The notes below the pieces were generated by a model. It searched no databases, was not told the origin of the DNA, and saw only the letters and a program-made list of their open reading frames with translations. A stretch of DNA of 64,000 nt from Arthrobacter sp. CDRTa11 (GTDB taxonomy: Bacteria > Actinomycetota > Actinomycetes > Actinomycetales > Micrococcaceae): assembly GCF_026427775.1 (NCBI RefSeq), contig NZ_CP044532.1, positions 4,774,001-4,838,000 on the forward strand, in the 5' to 3' direction. Below, in pieces: positions 6,633 to 14,448 of the stretch (position 1 is the stretch's first letter; every line of letters starts with the position of its first letter). The position numbers were made by a program, and so were the translations under genes.

Positions 6633-9307
6633 GTATCCCCGTGCCCAATCTTGACGACCGGAACTTCGCGGACCTGGTGGCGGCAGCCCGCGAGCGCATC
6701 CGGCAGGTGGATCCAGAGTGGACGGACCTCTCGGTGCACGATCCCGGCATCGTCATCGTGGAGGCCTTCGCGTTCGTCACCGAAACCCTCCTCTACCGTG
6801 TCAACAGGGTGCCGGAAAAGCTCTATGCCGTGTTCCTGAACCTCATCGGCACCAGCCTCCACCCGCCCAGCACCGCTGAAACCCTGCTGGAGTTCAGCCG
6901 CGCCACCCCGGGCACGGAGGAGATCCAGATCCCGCGCGGCACCCAGGTGGGCTGCCCCGCCGGAGTACCCGGGGCGCCGCAGCCGGTATTTACGACGACG
7001 GCGGCGGCAGTGATCCCCGCAGGTGCGGCGAACGTACTGGTCCCCGCAGCCGACGTGACGCTGTACGACGCCGTACGGATCGGCGTCGGTACCGGGCGTC
7101 CAGGGCAAAACTTTGAGATTCCCAACGCGCCGATCGTGTCCGGAGCGGGACTGGCCATCGCGATGGAGGTTCCGGAGGGCACCCGGCTGGCCAGCGGCGC
7201 GGCTGTCCTGGTGGAAGGGAAGCGGTTCCGCTACTGCCGGGAAGTGGAGGCCTTCGCCGACGCGGAACCCGGCGAGGCGGCGGTAAAGATCGACCGCAGC
7301 GCGGGTGTGGCCATGTTCCCCTGGTGGGACGAGGCGGATGCCGGAAGTCCCGGGCTGATCGTTCCGGCTCCCGGTGCAGAGGTCCGGGCCTGGTACCGGG
7401 CCGGCGGTGGTGAGCGGGGCAATGTGGGCGCAGGTCAGCTGACTGTCCTGCGCACGCCGGTGGCGGGAGTGCGGGTAACGAACCCTGAACCGGCCACCGG
7501 CGGCCGGAACGGCGAGTCCGTGGAAAACGCGCTGCGGCGGGCCCCGCAGGACTTCCAAGCCAGGGACCGCGCTGTCACGGTGCGCGATTATGAGGTGCTG
7601 GCTGCCAGGCACGCCGGCGTGGCCCGGGCCCGGGCCTTCACACGCAAGGATTTGTGGGGTTTCGCGCGGCCGGGCGAGGTGGAAGTGGTGCTGGTGCCGT
7701 TTGTACCGGGACACGGTGCAGGGCCAGGAGCTGGGCCGGGATCCGGGCCGGGCACTGACCGGAATCCGGAACCGGTGCAGGCGGAGGACCTGCGTGCGCA
7801 TGCCCGGGACCAGGTCCGCACCGAGGTGGAGAACTATCTTCGACGCCGGTCCACGGTGGGCGCGGAGCCGGTGGTGCGGTGGGGCCTGTACAAGGAAGTG
7901 CGGGTGGATGCCCGGGTGGTAGTGCGCAGCGACGAGGACGCTGAGGCGGTCAAGGCCCGGATCATCGGCCGCTTGTCTGCCACCATCAGCCCCCTCGCCA
8001 AGGGAGGCTCCGGCTATGGATCCGGGTTTGGCCGGCCGCTGCGGGTGTCAAACCTCTACCGGGCCATGGAGGAATCCGAGCCCGGTGTGCAGTACGTGGA
8101 CCGCGTCCGGCTGGAGGTGGACAAGGTTCCGGACAGCGATGCCGTGGGTCTGGTGCAGGCGGACGGCCAGTCGCGCACCTGGTTTGTGGCGCAGCAGGGC
8201 ATCCTGTTCCGGACCACCAACGCGGCGGACGGCTGGGAGGCGTGCGCGGAGTTTGGCGGGCCGGGGGCTCCAGGGGACGCTTCTGGGGAACCATCTGAGA
8301 CTATCCGCACCATCGCCCCCTTCCGCTCCCCCGCACCCGGCCGGCTGGGTCCCGAGAAGCATCCGGGCATGGTGGCCGTCGCCACCGCCACAGCGGACGG
8401 ATCCCGGATCTACATCAGCGAGGACCTGGGCGAGTCCTGGCGGCGGGCAGCGGAACTGGGATTCGGCGTCGTGGATCTCTGCTGGGTGGACCGGCAGGGA
8501 TCTCCCGTGTTGCTCCTGGCCGGCGAGCACGGGCTGTACGAGCTGCCCATGGAATCCGGCGCCGTTCCCGTGCAGAACCTGGTGGATGCCGCCCAGCCGG
8601 ACCGCGGCTTCTATGCGGTGGAGGCGTTTGTTGACGTCCGCGGCCGCACCGCCGTGGTGGTGGCGGCGCAGGCGTCGGCGGGCATCTGGCTATCCCCCGA
8701 CGCCGGCGCAGCGGGCACCTTTACGCAGATCAAGGCCGCAGGCGAGGACATCCGGTGCATGGCCATCCAGTACGACGGCGCCTCAACCCACCTCTGGCTG
8801 GGCCGCTCCACCCCGGAGGGAAGCGGGACAGGATGCCTGCGCCTCAAGATCGACGAACTGGCCCGCACCCAGTTGGAGTCGCTGGCAGGCTCGTGGGAAG
8901 AGTACCGGGCAGGGTGGACCGGCGGGAGCTGCTGGGGAGTCCACGTCACAGGAAACGCCACCTACGCCGCCACCCAGAGCGGCGGGGTGCTGCGGCTTCA
9001 GCTCGGTGACGCCTCCGCGCAGTGGAGCGTTCCGGACGTGAACTGCGGGCTGCCGCTGCGCGACCGGACGCGCTTCGAACCGGTGCGCTCCGTCTCCGGC
9101 GCGGTCCTTACGGATACCGGATCTCCCGACGGCGGCGCAACAGTCATCCTCGCGGCCGGACCCAAGGGGATCTTCCGGAGCCTTGACCTCACTTCGTCCT
9201 GGCAGAGCTGCAGCCGGCGCGTAGTGGAGGACGTGGTGACCCTCCCGGAGACGTGGCTGTTCTGCTCCGGCCAGCACCGGATCGAGGTGGTGCGCAGCCA
9301 TGGTTGA
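6629..9307 (+). CDS. Baseplate J-like wedge protein fused to an Asp-box (BNR) propeller
   Basis: This is an 892-residue protein. Residues 1 to about 500 match baseplate J/gp6-like wedge proteins (Afp11 type): LDDRNFADLVAAARERIRQVDPEWTDLS.HDPG at the start, then NRVPEKLYAVFLNLIG, a GGRNGES.ENALRRAP block and RDRAVTVRDYE..A..H.GVARARAF. From about residue 505 to the end the sequence changes to repeated strands with Asp-box-like motifs: ILFRTTNAADGWEACAEF, IYISEDLGESWRRAAEL, IWLSPDAGAAGTFTQI and GIFRSLDLTSSWQSCS. This indicates a beta-propeller appended to the baseplate subunit. The propeller may be a peripheral recognition or sensor module. The stop overlaps the next gene by 8 bases. Confidence 0.87.
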   Translation: MSIPVPNLDDRNFADLVAAARERIRQVDPEWTDLSVHDPGIVIVEAFAFVTETLLYRVNRVPEKLYAVFLNLIGTSLHPPSTAETLLEFSRATPGTEEIQIPRGTQVGCPAGVPGAPQPVFTTTAAAVIPAGAANVLVPAADVTLYDAVRIGVGTGRPGQNFEIPNAPIVSGAGLAIAMEVPEGTRLASGAAVLVEGKRFRYCREVEAFADAEPGEAAVKIDRSAGVAMFPWWDEADAGSPGLIVPAPGAEVRAWYRAGGGERGNVGAGQLTVLRTPVAGVRVTNPEPATGGRNGESVENALRRAPQDFQARDRAVTVRDYEVLAARHAGVARARAFTRKDLWGFARPGEVEVVLVPFVPGHGAGPGAGPGSGPGTDRNPEPVQAEDLRAHARDQVRTEVENYLRRRSTVGAEPVVRWGLYKEVRVDARVVVRSDEDAEAVKARIIGRLSATISPLAKGGSGYGSGFGRPLRVSNLYRAMEESEPGVQYVDRVRLEVDKVPDSDAVGLVQADGQSRTWFVAQQGILFRTTNAADGWEACAEFGGPGAPGDASGEPSETIRTIAPFRSPAPGRLGPEKHPGMVAVATATADGSRIYISEDLGESWRRAAELGFGVVDLCWVDRQGSPVLLLAGEHGLYELPMESGAVPVQNLVDAAQPDRGFYAVEAFVDVRGRTAVVVAAQASAGIWLSPDAGAAGTFTQIKAAGEDIRCMAIQYDGASTHLWLGRSTPEGSGTGCLRLKIDELARTQLESLAGSWEEYRAGWTGGSCWGVHVTGNATYAATQSGGVLRLQLGDASAQWSVPDVNCGLPLRDRTRFEPVRSVSGAVLTDTGSPDGGATVILAAGPKGIFRSLDLTSSWQSCSRRVVEDVVTLPETWLFCSGQHRIEVVRSHG

Positions 9308-9905
9308 ACCGGATTTCAGGGCGGAAGATTCCGCAGTGGCGCGTGTGCTGCCCGAGGTCTTCCGGGTGGCCGCGGCGGCCAGCAGTGTCCACGGGGCAAG
9401 CCCTCCCCTGCGTGCGCTGCTGGCCGTCGCGGAGGACCTGCACCGGCCCGTCCGGACCATCCTCGACACGGTGGCGACGATTCCGCACCCGGGCCAGGTG
9501 CCGTCGTCGCTGGTTCCGTTTTTGTCGCGGTGGGTGGACCTGGACTGGCTGATACTGCCGGACGCGAAGGCCGCCGGATCGGCGGGCGCCGAGGTTCCCC
9601 TGGCCCGGCAGCGGGACCTGATTGCCGCGGCTTCGCAGCTCTCCGCACGCCGCGGAACCGTGGACGGGCTGGTCCGTTTCCTGCATCTGGCCACGGGAGT
9701 CCGCGGCTTCACGGTGGGCTCGGTTCCGGGCGCGTTCCACATGCTGATAGGAGTGCCGTCTGCGGCGGAGAGGCAGCTGGAGCTGGTACGGAGGATCGTG
9801 GACGGCACCAAACCGGCTCACGTCACCGCGGAGATTATGGTGCTGCCAGATGTTGGGCCTGCCGCCGGGAGTGCACCTGCCGCGGAGGGTGGTGGCGGGC
9901 CGTGA
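9300..9905 (+). CDS. Tail-protein-I-like baseplate protein of the CIS
   Basis: This 201-residue protein resembles the P2 gpI-like phage tail family. An N-terminal helical part (PEVFRVAAAASSVHGASPPLRALLAVAEDLHRPV) is followed by FLSRWVDLDW, RQRDLIAAASQLSARRGTVDGLVRFLHLATGVRGFTV and a C-terminal beta part. It lies directly behind the baseplate J gene, as in other CIS and P2-like clusters, and likely completes the wedge. The start overlaps the upstream gene by 8 bases. The end overlaps the membrane-protein gene by 4 bases (GTGA). Confidence 0.85.
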   Translation: MVEPDFRAEDSAVARVLPEVFRVAAAASSVHGASPPLRALLAVAEDLHRPVRTILDTVATIPHPGQVPSSLVPFLSRWVDLDWLILPDAKAAGSAGAEVPLARQRDLIAAASQLSARRGTVDGLVRFLHLATGVRGFTVGSVPGAFHMLIGVPSAAERQLELVRRIVDGTKPAHVTAEIMVLPDVGPAAGSAPAAEGGGGP

Positions 9906-10387
9906 GCGGAAGTGAGAGCAGGAAGCCGCTGCTGGTAGTCGGGGTGTGTGCCGTGATCGCGGTCCTGGTGCTGGTGCTGGGCGTGAGCTGCGGCAGTGGC
10001 GATGACGGCGACGGCGCTGCCGCGAAGGAGTGGCAGGAATCGTTTGGCGAAGCGGCCGGCGGGGCGGACCTCACCGCTGGGGACCTGAAAGCCGGCGGTG
10101 ACAACTGCACGGTGTCTGAATCCCGGCTCATCGTGAGCGGGTCCTGCGTGTTTGTGGTCAAAGACTTCGGCGCGGCGTTCGGTCTTGGCCCGCCCACCAA
10201 ACGCGGCACGCTGGTACCGCAGCAGGATGTGGCCATAGAACTGTTGGTCCAGGGCAGCCGGATAGAACAGGACATTGAGGCGGGAAAGGACATTCCGCTG
10301 ACATTTGGAACTTCGGGCGGGCGGCTGGGCGTCACCTGCCTGTCCGTGGGCGGCTGCACGTTGCAGCTAATGGAAGCAGGAGGATGA
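9902..10387 (+). CDS. Single-pass membrane protein coupled to the CIS operon
   Basis: This 161-residue protein has a GTG start that overlaps the upstream stop. Residues 1-7 are polar with a basic pair, and residues about 8-28 form one hydrophobic helix rich in Val/Leu. The remaining 130 residues are hydrophilic and should be outside. A Cys follows the helix (LGVSCGSG), but residue -3 is Gly, so a lipobox is not convincing and an uncleaved anchor is more likely. The outside part has paired Cys (NCTVSESRLIVSGSCVF; VTCLSVGGCTL), suggesting disulfide-held beta structure. I do not recognise a family. Its coupling to the tail gene upstream and the PASTA gene downstream (ATG two bases later) implies a role linked to the CIS. 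Confidence 0.8.
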   Translation: MSGSESRKPLLVVGVCAVIAVLVLVLGVSCGSGDDGDGAAAKEWQESFGEAAGGADLTAGDLKAGGDNCTVSESRLIVSGSCVFVVKDFGAAFGLGPPTKRGTLVPQQDVAIELLVQGSRIEQDIEAGKDIPLTFGTSGGRLGVTCLSVGGCTLQLMEAGG

Positions 10388-10388
10388 C

Positions 10389-11351
10389 ATGGGCACCATC
10401 ACCATGACGCTCAGTTCCCCGGGTGTGGAACTGAAGGACGGAAAAGGCTCCCTGGCCGCATCCGTGACCAATGCCGGGGCGGAGAAGGAACCCGTGGTGC
10501 TGGGGGCTTTTTCGGCACAAGCCGCCAGCCCGCCCGGGGCCACCTACGCCAGCATCGACAAGCCACTCCGTGTCATTCCGGCCGGCGCCACGGAGCAGTA
10601 CGTCGTGAATTTTGACACCACAGGAGCCTCGGCCGGCAACCACCAGGTGAAGCTCATTGCGTATTCAGCGGACGAGGCCCCCGAGGACTACGCGGACCAG
10701 GCGCACGTGGTCACGCTCGTGGTCCCGGCGGCCGAGGAGGAACGCAAGAAGAAGTTTCCGTGGCTGTGGGTAGTGATTGGAGCCGTCGTACTCCTGGCCC
10801 TGATCGGCGGCGTGGTCTGGTTCCTGCTGAAGGACGTCACCGTGCCGCCCGTGGAGGGGAAGCAGGTTGCCGAGGCCACCCAGCTCCTGACGGATGCCGG
10901 GTTCAGCGTGGGTACCACGGAGAAGGAGGATGCCGCTCCCAAGGGGCAGGTGCTGTCCCAGGAGCCCGACGGCGAGACCTCCGCGCCGCGCGGCTCCAAC
11001 GTCACGCTGGAAGTGGCGGTACCGGTGAAGGTGACCATGCCGGACATTCTTGGCAATTCCATCGAAACGGCCCGGGAAGCGCTGACCATGGCGAAACTGG
11101 AGCTGGTGTTTACCAGCGATTCCACCTGCACCTCATCCCCGGTACGGCCGCCGAACGTCATTTTCTATGACTACTGCGCAGTGGCCGGGGTTGAACCCAA
11201 GGCAGGCGAGCCGGTGGAAACGGGCAGCCGGGTGGCGGTGATCTCCGAAATCCGGACCACTGGATTCATCTTCCCGCCGATCAACAAGTGCGTATTGAAC
11301 CCGGAGCAATGCGTGAAGATGGTTGAGCCCGGGCCGATCCTGGGCGGGTAG
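10389..11351 (+). CDS. Membrane protein with cytoplasmic Ig-like domain and two extracellular PASTA domains
   Basis: This 320-residue protein closes the CIS operon. Residues 1-113 form a beta-rich Ig-like domain without a signal peptide (ITMTLSSPGVELKDG, SLAASVTNAG, VIPAGATEQYVVNF). Residues 114-123 are charged and end in KKK. Residues 124-147 are a single membrane helix, and by the positive-inside rule the N-terminal domain is cytoplasmic. Residues about 149-212 and 213-287 are two PASTA domains (VPPVEGKQVAEATQLLTDAGF; MPDILGNSIETAREALTMAKLEL). The second has a Cys-containing insertion, and the tail adds two more Cys. PASTA domains bind uncrosslinked peptidoglycan or related cell-wall ligands in Ser/Thr kinases and PBPs. 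The kinase is absent here, so this looks like a wall-bound tether or sensor for the particle. Confidence 0.88.
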   Translation: MGTITMTLSSPGVELKDGKGSLAASVTNAGAEKEPVVLGAFSAQAASPPGATYASIDKPLRVIPAGATEQYVVNFDTTGASAGNHQVKLIAYSADEAPEDYADQAHVVTLVVPAAEEERKKKFPWLWVVIGAVVLLALIGGVVWFLLKDVTVPPVEGKQVAEATQLLTDAGFSVGTTEKEDAAPKGQVLSQEPDGETSAPRGSNVTLEVAVPVKVTMPDILGNSIETAREALTMAKLELVFTSDSTCTSSPVRPPNVIFYDYCAVAGVEPKAGEPVETGSRVAVISEIRTTGFIFPPINKCVLNPEQCVKMVEPGPILGG

Positions 11352-11354
11352 CGC

Positions 11355-12113
11355 TCAGTCCGCCAGCGACCCGCTGACCCGCACGGCGTTGACGATTGCC
11401 GGGATGGACGCGATCAGCATCACCAGTGCCCAGACCAGGGCAACGACGACGGTAATGAGCGCCCAGAACTGGTCGCCGATCGACACTAGCGGGCCGGGCA
11501 GGAATCCGTGGATCAGGCCAAGGACCAGCTGCAGGACCACCGAGACCACAATAAGCAGCACCAGTCCCACGATCTTCAGGAAGGCCGGCTGGCTCAGGAC
11601 CAGCAGCACCACAAACACGATCTTGAGCATCAGTATCAGCCCCAGGATCACCGCCGCCTCGTCCACCGGAAAACTGCCCCACAAGGCGAGGTAGGCGATG
11701 GTGCCGAATGGCGTGGCCACCAGCAGGCCGAACATCAGGAAGAGCTTGGCCAGCGCAATCATTGCTGCGAAGAACGCGCCCACCACCCAGAGGAAGGTGA
11801 CAACCAGCGTCACGATCCCTTGGACCCTGCCGTAAACCCGAAGGTTCATGATGAGGCTCAGGCCCAGCATCACCACAGTGAACAGGAGTAACCCGTCCAG
11901 GAACGCGAGGTAACCGATCCCGCTTCCGGGTGGTTCGGCGTCGGCCTTCTCCGTCTGGAGCAGCACCTCCGGCGGGACTCCCATCCCGTTGGCTGTGGAC
12001 GGCGCGACGGGGTCCACTGCAGTGTTCCCCAGCAGCAGCGCCAAACCGATCTCGGCCAGCACTGCGATGGCAAAAACCACCACAGCGGCGATGAAAAAGG
12101 GGCGCCGCAACAT
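11355..12113 (-). CDS. Polytopic membrane protein of unknown function
   Basis: This 252-residue protein has about six or seven hydrophobic helices. The first spans residues 5-29, a polar loop around residues 30-68 follows, and then the helices come close together. No transporter signature or catalytic motif is visible. It points towards the CIS operon and its stop is only 3 bases from the stop of the PASTA gene, so the two ends share a terminator or read into each other. Whether it belongs functionally to the CIS cannot be decided from sequence. Confidence 0.75.
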   Translation of the reverse strand: MLRRPFFIAAVVVFAIAVLAEIGLALLLGNTAVDPVAPSTANGMGVPPEVLLQTEKADAEPPGSGIGYLAFLDGLLLFTVVMLGLSLIMNLRVYGRVQGIVTLVVTFLWVVGAFFAAMIALAKLFLMFGLLVATPFGTIAYLALWGSFPVDEAAVILGLILMLKIVFVVLLVLSQPAFLKIVGLVLLIVVSVVLQLVLGLIHGFLPGPLVSIGDQFWALITVVVALVWALVMLIASIPAIVNAVRVSGSLAD

Positions 12114-12196
12114 TGCTCAATTCTGGCAGAGCAGCGGCAGGAAAGCGCCTGTGCCGGCGCCCCGATTCCGGCGCGGCCCGGGTGTAGTTTTTATCC

Positions 12197-13015
12197 ATGA
12201 GTGCGCAAGAGCCTGAAGACGACGTCTACACCCACGGCCACCACGAGTCAGTGATCCGCGCCCACGCCGCCCGTACGGCCGAGAATTCCGCCGCGTTTGT
12301 TATTCCGCACCTGACCCCTGGCGTGGGCGTGCTCGATGTCGGCTGCGGACCGGGCAGCATCACCTGCGATTTCGCCGTCCTGGTGTCACCCGGCAAGGTG
12401 ACGGGCCTGGACCGGTCCCCTGACATCATCGCCCAGGCGACGGCCCTCGCCGCCGAGCGGGGCGTCGACAATGTGGAGTTCGTGGCGGGCAACATCTATG
12501 ACCTCGATTTTGAGGATGAAACCTTCGATCTGGTCCACGCACACCAGGTTCTCCAGCACCTCACCGATCCGGTGGAGGCGCTGAGGGAAATGCGGCGCGT
12601 CGCCAAGCCGGGCGGCATTGTTGCTGTCCGCGACGCCGATTTCCATGGCATGAGCTGGTATCCCGCCATCCCCGAACTGGATGAGTGGATGGACCTGTAT
12701 CAGCGGATCGCCCGGCGCAACGGAGCCGAGCCGGATGCCGGACGCCGCCTGGTCTCCTGGGCGCAGTCCGCAGGATTCACGGACGTTGCACCCACCAGCA
12801 GCAACTGGCTCTACGCCACCGGCCAGCAGCGGCGCTGGCAGGCCCGCGTGTGGAGCGAACGGGTGCTGCATTCGGCCTTCGCGGAGCAGGCGTTGGAGTA
12901 CGGCTTCGCCAACCCCGCGGACCTGGCCCGGATTTCAGCAGGTTGGCACCGCTGGGGCTCCACAGACGACGGCTGGTTCCTGATCCCCAACGGGGAAATC
13001 ATCGCGAGGGCCTGA
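12197..13015 (+). CDS. Class I SAM-dependent methyltransferase
   Basis: This 272-residue protein is of the UbiE/MenG-like type. Motif I is VLDVGCGPGSITCDFA (residues about 38-53). The acidic residue ending motif II is in VTGLDRSPDIIAQA. Motif post-II is VEFVAGNIYDLDFEDETFDLVHAHQVLQHL, and motif III is LREMRRVAKPGGIVAVRDADF. The C-terminal third is helical and substrate-specific. The ATG at 12197 lies behind a TGTAGTTTT stretch and the gene is transcribed away from the membrane protein. The substrate cannot be told. Confidence 0.88.
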   Translation: MSAQEPEDDVYTHGHHESVIRAHAARTAENSAAFVIPHLTPGVGVLDVGCGPGSITCDFAVLVSPGKVTGLDRSPDIIAQATALAAERGVDNVEFVAGNIYDLDFEDETFDLVHAHQVLQHLTDPVEALREMRRVAKPGGIVAVRDADFHGMSWYPAIPELDEWMDLYQRIARRNGAEPDAGRRLVSWAQSAGFTDVAPTSSNWLYATGQQRRWQARVWSERVLHSAFAEQALEYGFANPADLARISAGWHRWGSTDDGWFLIPNGEIIARA

Positions 13016-13078
13016 CAGCCCACCTGGCGAGCCGTTCTGCCGTGAACCTGCGCCTCCTTTCACGCGCACTAAGATCGG

Positions 13079-13705
13079 ATGGTGCAACTCTCACTCTGGC
13101 TGGCTCTCGCCGGTACCGGTGCCCTGATCAGCTTTACTCCCGGTGCAGGCGCCATTAACACCATGAGCAATTCCCTGACGGCGGGCTTCCGGCGCTCCAT
13201 CTGGGGGATCCTGGGCCAGCAGGCGGCACTGGTGCTCCATGTGGTCATCGTGGCCCTGGGGGTGGGAGTCCTCGTCGCCAGCTCCCCGATTGCCTTTAAC
13301 GCCATCCGCTATTTGGGTGCCGCCTACCTGGTTTATCTCGGCATCCGGCAGTTCCTGGCCAAGCCGGGCCTGGACCAGGGGCAGGCTGTGGCCCTCCGGA
13401 ACGAGCCGGCCTGGTCCATGTTCCGGCGCGGCCTCTGGGTGAATCTGCTCAATCCGAAGGCCGTGGTTTTCTTCCTGGCATTCATGCCCCAGTTCATCCG
13501 TCCGGGACGGCCACTGCTGGGGCAGTACGCCGTCCTCACGGCAACTGTTGTGGTGATCGACATCCTTGTCATGTGGTTCTTTTTTGCCCTCGCCGCCAAA
13601 TCCTTCCAGCGGTTCACACACGATGTTCGGGGACAACTGATCCTCAACCGGATTTTTGGGGTCCTCTTCGTTGCAGTGGGAATCCTGCTCGCCCTGATTC
13701 ACTGA
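13079..13705 (+). CDS. LysE/RhtB-family amino-acid exporter
   Basis: This 208-residue protein has six predicted membrane helices. The N-terminal signature SFTPGAGAINTMSNSLTAGFRRSIWGILGQQ is the RhtB/LysE pattern, and the central LGAAYLVYLGIRQF and WVNLLNPKAVVFFLAFMPQFI blocks are also typical. The family exports amino acids such as homoserine, threonine or leucine; the substrate here is unknown. It stands alone, 63 bases after the methyltransferase. Confidence 0.88.
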   Translation: MVQLSLWLALAGTGALISFTPGAGAINTMSNSLTAGFRRSIWGILGQQAALVLHVVIVALGVGVLVASSPIAFNAIRYLGAAYLVYLGIRQFLAKPGLDQGQAVALRNEPAWSMFRRGLWVNLLNPKAVVFFLAFMPQFIRPGRPLLGQYAVLTATVVVIDILVMWFFFALAAKSFQRFTHDVRGQLILNRIFGVLFVAVGILLALIH

Positions 13706-13831
13706 GGTTTCGCCCGCTGCGCCGCTAAAGCGACAGCGTATGACGAAATCTGAAAGTCTCTTTACGCAACAGTAAAGCCGTGAGTAATTCCGGCTAGCCA
13801 AGATGGTCCGGCATCCCGCATGCTTAGCTCC

Positions 13832-14371
13832 ATGAACTCACCGTCGAGCCCATACCGGATCATTGCCGTGTGCACCGGAAACATCTGCCGGTCCCCCATG
13901 GCCGAACTGATGTTGGCCGCGGCCCTTGCTGCGGATGGGCTGGACGGCGTAGTGGAGGTGGACTCGGCCGGAACCACGGGTTACGAGGCCGGACGCCCCA
14001 TCGATCCCAGGGCGGCACGGCGGCTTACCGCCACCCGCCTCGCGTCAGACCGGCACATCGCCAGGGAATGGCGGGCTGACTGGTTCCGGGAGCGCGATCT
14101 GATCCTGGCCTTGGACGTGGACCATTACGCCTGGCTGCGCGAATCGGCGCCGGACCAGGAATCCATGGACAAGGTGCGCATGCTCCGCAGCTTTGACCCT
14201 GCCATCGCCGCCAGGGACCTGCTGGACCAGGGTATCGAGGACCCCTGGTACGGCGGACAGTCCGACTTTGACGCCGTCTGGCACCAAATCAACGCCGCCG
14301 TGCCGGGAATCATCCGGCACGTCCGGGCGGCCCTTAGGGAATCCAGGCAGCTTCAGCGGCAGCAGCACTAG
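13832..14371 (+). CDS. Low-molecular-weight protein tyrosine phosphatase
   Basis: This 179-residue protein has the P-loop VCTGNICRSPMAE near its N-terminus (nucleophile Cys and Arg of the C-x5-R-S motif). The general-acid loop is DPWYGG near residue 136. The family removes phosphate from protein tyrosines or small phospho-compounds. ATG 13832 is chosen over 13820 because the family usually begins 8-12 residues before the P-loop strand. No kinase is nearby. Confidence 0.93.
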   Translation: MNSPSSPYRIIAVCTGNICRSPMAELMLAAALAADGLDGVVEVDSAGTTGYEAGRPIDPRAARRLTATRLASDRHIAREWRADWFRERDLILALDVDHYAWLRESAPDQESMDKVRMLRSFDPAIAARDLLDQGIEDPWYGGQSDFDAVWHQINAAVPGIIRHVRAALRESRQLQRQQH

Positions 14372-14419
14372 AACCTCCGACGGCGTCAGCCGCCACTACG
14401 GCCAACAACAGTTTGTAAT

Positions 14420-14434
14420 TGCGAACCATTCTCA
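14420..14434 (-). promoter_or_regulatory. Zur-box-like operator
   Basis: On the minus strand the 15 bases read TGAGAATGGTTCGCA. This fits the actinobacterial Zur pattern TGAnAATGnTTnnCA in the core positions. It lies about 15 bases upstream of the CobW-like gene, which is followed by a cysteine-free L36 gene, and both are classical members of zinc-limitation regulons. The call rests on this combination. Confidence 0.6.
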
Positions 14435-14448
14435 TTTAGACTGGCCGC

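Noticed and set aside
6557..7801. 414-codon minus-strand frame opposite the baseplate J gene
   Set aside because: Shadow frame with biased Arg/Pro/His content; the plus strand encodes the wedge protein.
1..11351. Prophage remnant
   Set aside because: No integrase, capsid, terminase or lysis gene in view; LysM adaptor, gp25 and membrane genes fit a CIS better.
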